64,000 nt of DNA from NCBI RefSeq assembly GCF_947179165.1, contig NC_077248.1, positions 67,147,232 through 67,211,231 on the forward strand, in the 5' to 3' direction. The stretch's first letter is position 1; each line of letters opens with the position of its first letter. The position numbers and the translations under genes are program-made. This stretch comes from Solanum dulcamara (Eukaryota; Streptophyta; Magnoliopsida; Solanales; Solanaceae). Below are positions 48,621 to 60,300 of the stretch, in pieces. The notes beneath the pieces were generated by a model. It was not told the origin of the DNA and searched no databases. It saw only the letters and a program-made list of their open reading frames with translations.

Positions 48621-48629
48621 AAACACTTC

Positions 48630-48852
48630 TCACGCGGTCTCTCGTCGCCGTCGGTTAATCAAAGTCGTCGGAAATCAGAAGATTCAGAGGTCATTCGTCC
48701 GGTGACTTCATCGGAGTCAGCAATTTATTCGTCAATAAGAAACGAAACCGGCGGGGAAGAATTTCGCCGGAGAATTTCACATCGAAGTCCGTTCAAGTAG
48801 CTGTTCATTAGCATCGCTATAAACGAATCAGGTTTAGTTGGAATTGCGGAAG
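48630..48852 (+). other. probable DDI1 5' leader
   Basis: GC-richer sequence with CGTCGCCG-type words directly upstream of the DDI1 ATG, unlike the AT-rich spacer before it. It is likely leader and core promoter. No TATA box was identified. Confidence 0.4.
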
Positions 48853-51800
48853 ATGAAGATCACTGTAATGACGACTGACGAACAAATCGTCACTCTCGAT
48901 GTGGATCGTGACGAATCTGTAATTCACTCATTATTCTCCTATTATTTTTATTCGTTTTAACTATTTGTTTAAGGAGAACTTGAAATCCTTTATATATTTG
49001 TTGATGATACTTTTGGATCTTAAATTTTGCTTTGCTGAGGATGTTTATCACAACGTGCACGACAGGTGGAGAACCTGAAAGCTCTGCTGGAAGTTGAGGT
49101 CAGTTGGAATTCTTCCTTGTCCCATTTCACATTAGATGACGATTATGGTTGTGCTTGAAAGTTTAAAATTTGATTGAACAATTGAAAGTTAGTTGAACAT
49201 TATGTCAAAGTTCAAAATATTAGTATAATATGAACTTGAACTCTCCAAACTTGTGAAAGTTGTATAGTATAATGTAGCTAATGGAATGGTGTCAAACTAT
49301 TTGGAATATTGGATTATATAAAGTGTAAACTTTATAGAAAATCAACTCCAAACCAATCTCTTAAAAGCTAGAGTTCAGTTGGGTTAATTTATCCCTGTAT
49401 TTAGCACTGAACAATTTCTTGACTTTGTTAGCTCTCTAGTACTAGTTTGAAGATTGTAATGGAGCTAACAACTATTTGCTTATGCTCTTTGTGAGCCCTT
49501 TTGTCTATTTTGTAATTCTGCATCTGTTTGATGCTTTTTAATGAAATACCTTACAACAACAACAACAACCCAGTGAAATTCCACAACGTGGGGTCTGGAG
49601 AGGGTAAAGTGTACGCAGACCTTACTCCTACCAAGGTAGGACTTTTAATGAAATACCTTACTTCATCAAAGAAGAAAAAAAAACAAAAACAACTTTATAG
49701 AAAAGGACAGCTCGGTGCACTAAGCGCTTGCTATGTGTAGGGTCCGGAGAAGGGCCGGACCATATTGGGTCTTAGGTATGCAGCCTTTACCTTGCATTTT
49801 TGCACATGATTGTTTCCACTGTCCGAGACTGTGACCTTGGTGACATAGTCTGCAACTTCTAGTGCTGCACCAAGGATCCTCTTCAAATATATGAAGTTTT
49901 AGTTGTGATATCAATTGTGATGGAGACACAGTCAACACTTGTTTTTATAATGGGTTTGTGCTTATGTGTTGGATGAACAGACACAAGTGCCTCTGCAGCA
50001 ACAGCAGCTTCTGTACAATGGGAGGGAAATGAGAAATTCTGATAAACTGAGCGCTTTAGGTGTTGGTGATGGAGATTTGGTGATGATGGTGTCTAGTGCA
50101 GCATCCCTGTCTAGGTGCGTCAATTAAGTTATGTTTCGTTATTCTATTGGCTATTTATTGTCCCATGTTGTTCCTCTTTCCCCTTTGCTCCGTATCATCC
50201 CGCAAATACATCTTCTCCTTGTTCTTCTGCTAACAATTAAATAAATCCATTTCAGTGCACCTGCAAATGACTTGAGCTTCAAACAAGATGGATCTGCAGT
50301 AAATCCTTCAGCTTTCCAACAACACTTACGAAATGATTCAAATTTGATGGCCCAACTTTTTCAGGTGGAGCAAGTTCACCATTTCCTTTCTTTTTGCTTT
50401 TGCTAAAACAGTTTAAGAAAGATTTGAAGTTCCAAAGCATATTAGATTTGTTGAAGATTGCTATTTTCAACACATGCACCTGCTCAGAGTCTTTGAACTA
50501 GTTCACATCCGTACATTTCCAATCTGGTGCAGTGCTGCATTATTAAAAGAAAAACTACCCTTACATAGTTACATATGAATTTATCCCGATCTTATAGGTA
50601 CAATGAAGGATTAGTTTTACTTTGAAAGGAAGTTTCATATTTATTTGGTAGATTTCTATCATACTTTGTAATTTTGTTAGATCAGCCTGATTTTAAAATG
50701 ACTGCTAATTATTTATTTTACCTTTTCTGGAAAAAATGATTGCTAATTATGACTTCATTGTGATCTTACATGGAAAGTGAAGGATTAGTTAGATTCTGGG
50801 AGGGATCATATGCTTTCTGATGGATTCCTCTTATACTGTGTTACTTTTTTAGATCAATCTGGTGTGAACATGAATGCTATCAATTTTGTTCTTCTCCGCT
50901 CCACCTTGTGATTGGTTTGCTATCAATTCATAATACAGAGGTCCATGAGCTTGTGATGTTTGAATTTGCAGAATGATCCTGAGTTGGCACAAGCTGTCCT
51001 GGGGAATGACCTAAATAGGCTGCAAGAGCTTCTACGTTTGCGTCATCAGCATAAATCAGAGCTACGGCGTCGTCAAGAAGAGGAGATGGTCAGGAGCTTC
51101 TATTGCTAATTTTGCCATCTTTTCTTCTGTGTACTTTAATGTACTTGTCATCCACAATTTTGGAAGTCCCATTATTGATTGGTTTATAACTTCTTGCTAA
51201 AAGATGCCTTGGAACTAAATGCTAGTGATTGGTTGTAAAGAAGAGTAGAATTTTGAAATTCCCTTATGTCGCAATTTGGAAGCATTTATTCTGTTCATGG
51301 TTATTATGCAAATTTTACTAAGAATGTGACATTAGGGATTACCGAGTCTTTGAAGGTGTTATCCAAAGCTATATGGTCAGCTTTTACTATGTTTTTGCCA
51401 TCTGAAGCTTTGCTCCTGGCTTATATTAAATAGGCAGGGTTGCTCAATATTTATCAACCATTTGATCTAATTATTCTAACTTTAACTTTCTATCCATATT
51501 TGATTGGTTAAATTTCTGTTTCCTTGGGTGGGTCATGCCCACCTAGGTACGCATTAAGCTGGTTAGATAAAGAAGACTCGTATAGCCGACCCAACTAATT
51601 TAGGAATGAGGCATATTATTGATTAATATTCATTGATTAACTATATGCTATGTTGAATCATAGGCACTGCTGTATGCTGATCCATTCGATGTCGATGCAC
51701 AAAGGAAAATTGAAGAGCAAATTCGCCAGGTTAGTTGACACATCAATCTTATGTCGTCCTTGTTTTTACAATGTTTTTGAAACTGAAGTGTACTGGTCAG

Positions 51801-54800
51801 TGTTTCAAGCTATTAGCATTCATAGTTCCTTTGTTTACATTGTTAAATGTTAGTATGGTTATTTTTGCTTGAATGGACCATAAACAACCGTACTTTTTCT
51901 CTTGCCCTGTACTTTTCTGGGGAAACAATCAGTTCCTATTTAAGCATGATTTATCACTGTAATAGATAAATGTAAAGGCTAATATCTGAAAGCGGTTTAC
52001 TTCTTCATTGGGACATTTATTATTTGATCAAATATTGATTTGATTACATTAAGTAGCTTTATACTGAGTCACTCTAATTATGAACTAATGCCGTTAAATA
52101 AGTACTGGATCCTTTCTTACGAGCTTCTCTTCCATACAGCTCTGGTATGCTGAATATTGATATTGTTTGGATCATCATTCGACCAACGTATAAATCATCG
52201 GTAGCCTTTCTCTTTGATTTTTGACAGTCTCTGGGACTTCGTCTTGATGTCTGCGGAACTTGTAGTTGATTTGATTGATTAATATATATATAAAAAAGAA
52301 ACATATGTAGAAGATGCATATAGTCAAGATTTACGTAGCCGATCACTCGATCCCAACTAATTTGGGATCGGACCTAGTTGGTTGATTGATTGATTGATTG
52401 CTAGAGTCTGTGGAGCTTGTCCTGGATCATCATTACTCTCTGCGCATATTCTATTGCAGTAAAATGGCATAATCATGAAGTCTTGCCAAATTTTTTTCCG
52501 TCTACTTTATAGTAGTTTTCTCTTTTATTCCGTGAGGTCTTTACAATAAGTGCAAAACTTTCCAGTATGCAATGGAAGTTGGGTCTATTTGTCATAGAGC
52601 TGTTCCATGTTTTGCTTGTTTTCCAGAAAGGAATTGAAGAAAACTGGGCAGCTGCATTGGAATACAATCCTGAAGCTTTTGGAACTGTGGTATGGAAAAC
52701 CACCTTATGCCTTTCACAGATTGATTCTCTCTGTAGTTTTAATGAAAGTTGTGTTAACTTTTTGTCTTATTCAGGTTATGTTATATGTTGACATGGAGGT
52801 AAATGGTCATGCTCTAAAGGTAGGGATTTTGATTTGAATGTGTTCCATCTTCTTGATACATCTTGTTACGTTTGGTTCAGTGGGATATTTTTGTTTCTCT
52901 TTGGTTTAGGCTTTCGTGGATAGTGGAGCTCAGTCAACAATTATATCTAAAAGCTGTGCAGAACGTTGTGGGTATGACTTGTGAGGCTGTGTTGTGTTGT
53001 TGATAGTAACTTGTTTGATCCTTGTAATATTTTATTAGCCCAAATGATTATTATATAACAAGCATAATACCTACCTTTATAAAAAATGAAAATAAATTGC
53101 AAGCACATAAATTGATGAGTAGTGTTAGTCAGAGATATCAAAAGAAAAAGTCAGGGAGACGAGAAGAGTTCCTCTCGTTTTTTTAATTGAATTTTTAATT
53201 GAGGTATGCTGTTCAAAAATTCATATTCTAGAATGTCAGAAGAATAACAATAGACAAATTAAAAAATTCAACATGCATTATAGAAGCACAGCATGCAAAA
53301 TCTTTAACTCCTGCTGTAGACTGTCTGGCACTAAGACTGCATGCTTTTCATCGACATGGTATGGCGACTCAAGGCTATTCTGGAAATATATTTCGTTCTG
53401 AAAATCATATTTGCTCTCTTCTAGTATGGAACACATCAACACACTACTCACCTGTATTATAGTGTTACTTTTTCATATCCGTTTTCTAATTTATAAGATT
53501 TCAGAACTATCTTGAAAATTTCTAAATAAGTCAGGAGGTATTCATTAGCTTGATGACGGAGTTGAGTGAATAACTAATAAATAAAAGTCTAGTGTAGATG
53601 GGTGGGCCCATCATCCACTGAGTTTTAAACCGTATGCCACTTATCCCTTGGGGATTTCTTGGTTATCAAACAGTAGAAGTTTATAGGGCAATACATTAGT
53701 CACTTTGACATTGAGGGTTTTGGTTTTTTTTACTGCAGAATAATGTAGCAATAAATGTAACAGGTGTTTGTTGCTGCTTATTCTTTTCCAAATTCCAGGG
53801 ATAAGATAGCCCTGGTTAGTGAACTATCACTGCTGACCCCTTCCCTTGCAGATTGTTAAGGTTATTAGATACACGCTACAAAGGCATTGCTCGTGGAGTT
53901 GGTCAAACAGAGATACTAGGTCGTATTCATGTTGCTCCAATCAAGGTTTGTTACGTCCTTGGAGCTCATGGGCTACTTCAGTCTTGTGTCTGTACTTCAA
54001 GTGCATTGACAGTATACAACAGATGCAGTTGTTCCTAACCATAAATAGTTGGTGTAGCTGGTCTACCGATGAGTCCTTTCTATTTTCTCTTGCACTGACT
54101 AGAAATTAAATAGATTGCTGGGTGACTAAATTCTGCTGCTGTCAAGTGCTTTCCATATTCTGTTCTTCCAGTTTCTCTATTTCTGTACTGTCTTAGTAGT
54201 GTTCAATTTTATGATCTGGATTCCTGATGCTAACTGTCCTTTCTATGGCTAGCAGTCTAAATCTTAAATAAGCTACACACTAACCTTTATGCATAACATA
54301 TAGCTATACATAATAGTCAAATAATTAATAATCTGACAGTTGCAACTTGTAAGTAGTTTTAGCTTATTGGCTATTTGCTTTAAATCAATTTTTCTGAAGA
54401 CTTGTCCCAGTAATCAGCCGGTGATAGTTAGTTGTTCTACTTATAATACATAAGGATTATTTTGTTCAACCAGACACATATGGCATTTGTTTTAGTGAAT
54501 GAAAGATTTCAAATTAATGAGAAGCTGTGTGGATATGCTGCCTTCAAATTAATGATAAGTTCCTAGGAGATGCCCTGTTAATACGGGCAGAAACTAAACT
54601 ATAGAGCAGGTCTTGCGACACAGTTGGCTTCTTTATAAATAATCTTTCTGTTACTTTAACCCTGGTTACATATCTTTTATTAAAGATGATTCAGTTTCAA
54701 AAGAAAAAGAAGATCCCCTTTTAACATGTTTCACTTCAATTTGCTACTGTTAACTATGGCAGATTGGGAAAATATTCTACCCTTGTTCTTTTGTGGTGCT

Positions 54801-56281
54801 GGATTCTCCCAATATGGAATTTCTCTTTGGACTTGATATGCTTCGCAAGCACCAGGTTTACTTTCTTGCCCTGCTTGTAACATCTCTCTCTTTTCCTTTT
54901 TTTATTCTTTTCAATACATCTTATAATCTAATGGTAATGAGCTTTTGCAGTGCATGATTGATCTGAAGGACAATGTCTTGAGAGTTGGCGGAGGGGAGGT
55001 TGCTGTACCGTTTCTACATGGTTGGTGATGCTCCTGGTTACTTTGGTACTGGATACTACTACGTTTGAGCTCTTACTAAGTTTTGTGTACTTCGAATTTC
55101 AGAGAAGGATATTCCCGGTCGTTTTCTTGATGAGGAAAGGCACGACAAGGAGGCTTCGAGCTCAGGAGCCCAGGTAAAGGCATTTTTTGTTTTTTGTTTT
55201 TAATACGTATTTTTTTCCGGGACTCAACATTAGTGTCTTCCCTTTTCCATTCTCTGGAAGTAGGTACTGGGGATGAGAGTAAGGCTCTACTTTATGCTGC
55301 ATGTAGTTTAATGTGAACTATAAATGATAAAAAAATTTAACCTATTTCAAGAGCTATTGTTGTACAAATTGAGTGCAGTTGTGGTGATATGCACTCTATG
55401 CCATAAAAGATAAAGTTGATTATGAAATTAATGGAATCGTTGATAAAATGATTGGGGTGGCCTCTTTCCTTCTACAATTATGACATTCTTGATGAATTGT
55501 TTTTTCCTTGGGGTTGTTTGAGCCAGTTTGCTCTAAAGATGGTGCAACATGTTATCCTGCACTTTCTAAATCTTTAAGGTTGTGCAGCCCTATCATATTC
55601 TTCCGTTATAGCATTGTTTTCCTCTAAATATTTAAATCAGAAATTTTGACGTTCTATGAGCAGTGCTGTTCCTGGAATTTTTTTTCTTTTAACAAGGCAG
55701 CAGCGCTAAACTTGGTTCTTTGCGGTATCAGGCAACATCTGGAGCAACGGAGAAGACTGATCCTACAAAAGGAAGTCCTTCTGGTTAGCTTCAATATCCA
55801 AATATATTTGTGATATTCCACCTAGATCATTTCAACTTTTTGTCTGTGATATGAACTGTTTCTCCTCACCCAAAGATTCAAGATTCTGTAAGATAATTTA
55901 CTTCATATGATCTAGGAAGAGTCATGTTAACATCACATTCAGTTCTCTTTCTTCTTACTTTTCGTTGTTTCTACAGCTATCTTTATTTTCCCTCTTCTGA
56001 ATTGCATTTACTTATAGTTCAACCTTGTCTTGACCCACAGGAAGTGCCGGTGGGAACTCAACACAGGTAAAATTATAGATTAATTTGTTCCTTGACAACC
56101 TTCATAAATTTTCTGTGCTATTTCAAATCTGGAGTCGATATTTTATCTACAGGGACCTGAATTTGAAGCCAAAGTTGCAAAGCTTGTTGAGTTGGGCTTT
56201 GGAAGGGAGGCAGTAATACAAGCTCTAAAGTTTTTTGATGGTAACGAAGAACAAGCAGCCGGATATCTATTTGGGGGTTGA
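48853..56281 (+). CDS. DDI1: DDI1, ubiquitin receptor with retroviral-type aspartic protease domain
   Basis: A proteasome shuttle and protease acting on ubiquitinated proteins. Sixteen exons: 48853-48918, 49066-49098, 49981-50114, 50256-50364, 50972-51088, 51664-51729, 52627-52689, 52775-52819, 52910-52971, 53852-53945, 54763-54855, 54951-55020, 55103-55173, 55732-55783, 56041-56066 and 56153-56281. They total 1230 bases, or 409 residues plus stop, close to the Arabidopsis protein (about 414). Residues 1-73 form a ubiquitin-like domain ('MKITVMTTDEQ', 'LLYNGREMRNSDKLSALGV'). A helical segment follows ('NDLNRLQELLRLRHQ'). The protease fold has its catalytic loop 'FVDSGAQSTIISKS' (Asp near 215), the flap region 'RGVGQTEILGRIH' and 'FLFGLDMLRKHQ'. 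The last exon encodes a UBA domain ('VAKLVELGFGREAVIQAL'). Intron 2 contains an Au SINE. All visible key residues are intact. Confidence 0.96.
49536..49661 (-). mobile_element. Au-type SINE with perfect 19-bp target duplication, in DDI1 intron 2
   Basis: The body (about 49555-49642) has the Au signature ('cccagtgaaattccac', 'gtggggtctggagagggta', 'gtacgcagaccttactcct') with its AAC-repeat tail on the left, so it lies on the minus strand and is truncated at its head. The 19 bases 'ttttaatgaaataccttac' occur exactly on both sides (49536-49554 and 49643-49661). Confidence 0.88.
51565..51645 (+). mobile_element. RTE-type 3' tail fragment
   Basis: The stretch 'gtatagccgacccaactaat', 'ttaggaatgaggc' then TTGATTA-type repeats matches the 3' tail common to plant RTE elements and their short derivatives. 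It lies in DDI1 intron 5. A second, similar tail is at 52330-52401 ('cccaactaatttgggatcgg' then TTGATTGATTG) in the next intron. Confidence 0.5.
53583..53670 (+). mobile_element. SINE 3' fragment in a DDI1 intron
   Basis: The sequence 'gggtgggcccatcatccact', 'ttaaaccgtatgccactt' and 'ggatttcttggttatcaaa' follows the tail of a Solanaceae SINE. The head is missing. It lies in the intron before the exon at 53852. Confidence 0.5.
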
Positions 56282-56439
56282 TTATCATTATTATTATTAT
56301 CCTTTCTGTCATAGAATTAAGATCTGTGGCGTAATTTGTATACTCAAAAACATTTTTTGTGCATTCAAATTTGTCTTTGAAATTATATTGTTGGACACAA
56401 AATTAACCTTGCTTTCCTGCTGATGGATTTGGCAGGGAG

Positions 56440-57380
56440 TGGTATTCAAGGTGAATTATTTGGTTCCGTGGTTGGTTGGATGTTAATTTAAACATTATGC
56501 ATGAAAGGAAATTTGCTTTATTTTCAAGTTTACCTGCAATTCAGTCATTTACACTTCAATTTTTCATTTTCTTTTACTTCCTAGTATGTAATTTTCCCCC
56601 TCACATATTGCTCACATCTTTCTATTAGATCCACTTTTTTTTTCCAATTATTTTCATGGTTTCTCCTTTTCAATTCTGGTGAATCTATAGTTGGCCAGTT
56701 CTCAACTCATGTATTTGAATTATCAAGAACTGTGGAAGTAGTAATCTAAACCAATTAGTTCCTAAGATCCGCTACTATTTTGATTTTATTTTTCTTTTTA
56801 TCCTGGTTTGATTATGCTTCGTTATGATCTATTGAAAACATCTACTGAAATCATCTATGATCTATTGAAAACATCTACCCTGCAAAGGTAGGGGTAAGTT
56901 TGCATATATCTAGATTTTTCTAGACCTTGTGGAATTATACTGAGTATGTTGTATCGTGTCCTCGATACATTGCATTCTACTATCCATAAGTAAAAACTAG
57001 CTGTAACTATATCCTTGCTATAATACTTACTCTTCTGCTTATCAACTCTCTTAGTTGTGCCACCAAGAGGGGGAAGGAGTCTGTTTGATTCCTAATCATT
57101 GTGAGGACGTCTAGTAGTCTCTAACTTGGTTTTCAAATCACAAGTCTTAGTCCGTTCTCGGATAATGGAACTAATTTGATTGTGCCATCCTTGTTCTTGT
57201 GACTGGAAAGAAAAACGAGTGTGACTCAAATGTACGAGATGTTTGAATACTGCATTTCCAGGGCAACTGTAGTCGAATACAAGTTCAAAATGTACAAAGC
57301 TTGAACACATCATGCTCAAACTGACTCCCTTCTCTCCTGTGATTGAGAGATGTGTTGAGATGGAACACGACCACCAATCA
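56440..57380. other. spacer between the DDI1 and uridine kinase-like genes
   Basis: The two genes converge here, so both 3' UTRs should lie in this stretch. Near 56432 an acceptor-like 'tttggcag' is followed by a short open piece and could be an alternative DDI1 3' exon. There is no further evidence for it. No other gene is seen. Confidence 0.45.
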
Positions 57381-57384
57381 ATGT

Positions 57385-60300
57385 TCAGTCATCGTCTGTT
57401 CCGAAATATCTGTCACCAAACTCCCCCATTCCAGGAATAACACGAAATTCTTCGTTCAAACCATTTTCTATCTCAGATGTCACAATCTTTATTCTTGGAA
57501 AATGTTTACAGACCACATGAACTCCTTGTGGTGCCTGGTTTAAGAACAACACACAAGTTATGGTTCCAGAATAATGTTGCATTAGAAGCTCTACTTGTTT
57601 ACGCGCTATGATAATCAATATTTGTAGAAAGGAAACCCAAAAGATTGGATGAACCAGTAAACTTACAGAGATAAGATTAAGGAATAAAATGTTGGACTCT
57701 GGGACTCCCTTTTTAAGCAGTAAAGAGATAGCTTGAACTGCTGAATTTCCTGCAGACAGTTACATAATAGGTTTGGTTATGCAACTACTTGGTCAAGAAA
57801 AAATTGACAATTCTCGATGATATACTGCATCTAGATTTTTTGTGCAAGAAAGTTATGGTGATGTCGAGGGTGTTGTTGAAAATAGACCAACCTGTGCCAA
57901 GGATAGGATCCAACAAAAGGACATGCCTTTGTGCGATGTCTTCGGGTAGTTTTTCATAGATCAGCTACGCCATTATTCATGCCATTAATAGGAAAATGCA
58001 TTAGAAATTTAAAAATGAAAGAAAGCAAATGACAATGTAATGATTCGGAAGGACAAAGCAGATCGCTAACCTGCTGACCATTGTCGCCCTCTCTGTGGAT
58101 AAGAATCTTGCCTATCTTGATACCTTTACAACATGCACGCAAGGCATTCTCCATGCTCTCTCCACTGCACAAAATTTGAAATTCTTATGGCTAGTAAAGA
58201 GAACGTAGCAATCACGAAATCTACTTTCAAAGGCAGAAAAGAAGCAAACATGGTCACTTCTAAGGTATCAAAATAAAAGGCTTCAAACACATGAAAGGAA
58301 GATGATTAGTTAAACAACGCATACATTCAACAACATTAAACCAGCTGATTCGGAATGAATTACAACTGTCATCAATTACTTGAAATTATAATTCGACTGA
58401 CCTAACAATACATATTTTTCTTTTATTTTTCAAGATTAACATGTCAAATTTAATATTGACTAGAATTGCAGTACATGTATATATTTTGCATATCGATTTC
58501 CCACACTAGAAGAAAGGAACCCCTACTGATATAAACCTTTTTAGCTGACATTTACTCTAAGCATTAAATCTTAATCTTCTCAGTAGCATGTATTCATGTT
58601 GAGAATTCGAGAATGCAACTTTGCCATGATCAAATGACAAACCATCAAGTTTCTCAGAAGATAAAGAGTCTCATTTCCTATCCTTAATTATTTTCAGTAA
58701 TGCATCTAAATATAGCGCACAAACATAAGGATATGTAGACACAAGAACAGAAATTCCATCCCATGCCCACAGCCCTCACGTATTCATATATGAAGAAATA
58801 TGAAGGGAGACAAACAATAATTACCTTCTAATTACAGAGACACCACATAGCCTCTTGCAGAAATCTACACCACTGTATACAGATCCTGCAGTCAACAGAG
58901 GCAGGTTTATTTAAGCATATTTTTCATGCTAGAAAAGGGCTAACTTGGGATATGACGAAAAACACGAATAAAAAAATCTGAAACAAATGACGACATTGGC
59001 TATAGTCCATGAGGGTCTTGTCCCACGTCAGTCATGCCATATCAGTATTGAAATAAATGATAGCACAACATACTATATGAAGAGTTGGCAAAAAATTCCA
59101 GGTGTAAATGTATTGAGACAACAATAGCATTTAGCTTGGTCCATACACCAAATATAGGCACACCTTATTGTAAGGATATGACTCAACCCCAAAAGCTAGC
59201 TCATGAAGTAAGGATTGCCCAGTCCATATATGCAAACCACCAATCCATTCCCAACCAATGTGGGCACATTCTAACACTCCGTCACGCCTAGGCCCAACTG
59301 GAGCGTTGACAAAGAGTCCAAACGGGGATGGACCTGGCTCTAATAATATGGCACCTTGGCGTAACTCAACCACAAAAGCTAGCTTGTGATGGGAGGATTG
59401 CCCAAGTCCATATAAGCAAACCACCCATCCATTTCCCAACCAATGTGAGACTCTAACCTACTCTAACTAACACTTACCAAATAGGCTACAACAATAGAAG
59501 AAATCAAAATATTTCTGAGTACAAGGCATGAGTATTGCATCACAAGGATAGCGCTTACCAGTTGGAGTGATCACCTGTTTTTCTCCAAATGGTAGATGTC
59601 CTAGTCCATGTTCAACAACCTGGTACAGTGAGGCTTAGATAAGGGAAAAGAAAGACTTGGCTTTCTCGTGTCAAAAACTTAATTTGATTACCGTGTCAGA
59701 AAGAAAAACTTACCAAACGAATCAATCTATCAGCATAAAACACAAAATCATGCTTTGTCGTCTGCGCATCACGGATAAGTGTATGCATGCCACGTATCTA
59801 AACGAAACAAATAACAACCTTTAGAAGAAAGTAAAAGCTTGATCTTGAAGAACAGAAAAAATGACTTCAAGATGAAGAGGAACAGATAATTGGCAAGATG
59901 AAGCTGAAACAGATGGGAACTAGAACATATCTAGAGCAACAAGATGGAAATAGCACCTGGAAAGTAGACTGAATAGCATATAAGTTAGGGTATATTTTAC
60001 AAAGATCATGTTGACCAAGTTTCGTCCGAATATGTTGCACAATCAAATCGATTGCAACATGGTTGTCTCCACCGCGGGGAATGATAATGTCAGCATACTT
60101 CTTTGTTGGAAGAATGAAGTCATCAAAAGCCGGTTTGACAAACTTGGAATACTGCACGAATATTACATTACATTATTGGGAAAAAAAACAAATTACAAAA
60201 AGAATTATGCTGAATTTTGGGCAATTGGTCAGTTTTGAAAAGGTCATGTTAGAACCTTACGTCGAGAACAGCATCAAGGTGCATGCACAGACATGAAGCG

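Noticed and set aside
48853..56281. The retroviral-type protease motif in DDI1 lies next to a real chromovirus protease, suggesting capture
   Set aside because: DDI1 is an ancient, conserved eukaryotic gene with UBL and UBA domains and normal introns. The neighbouring chromovirus is recent, so the adjacency is coincidence.
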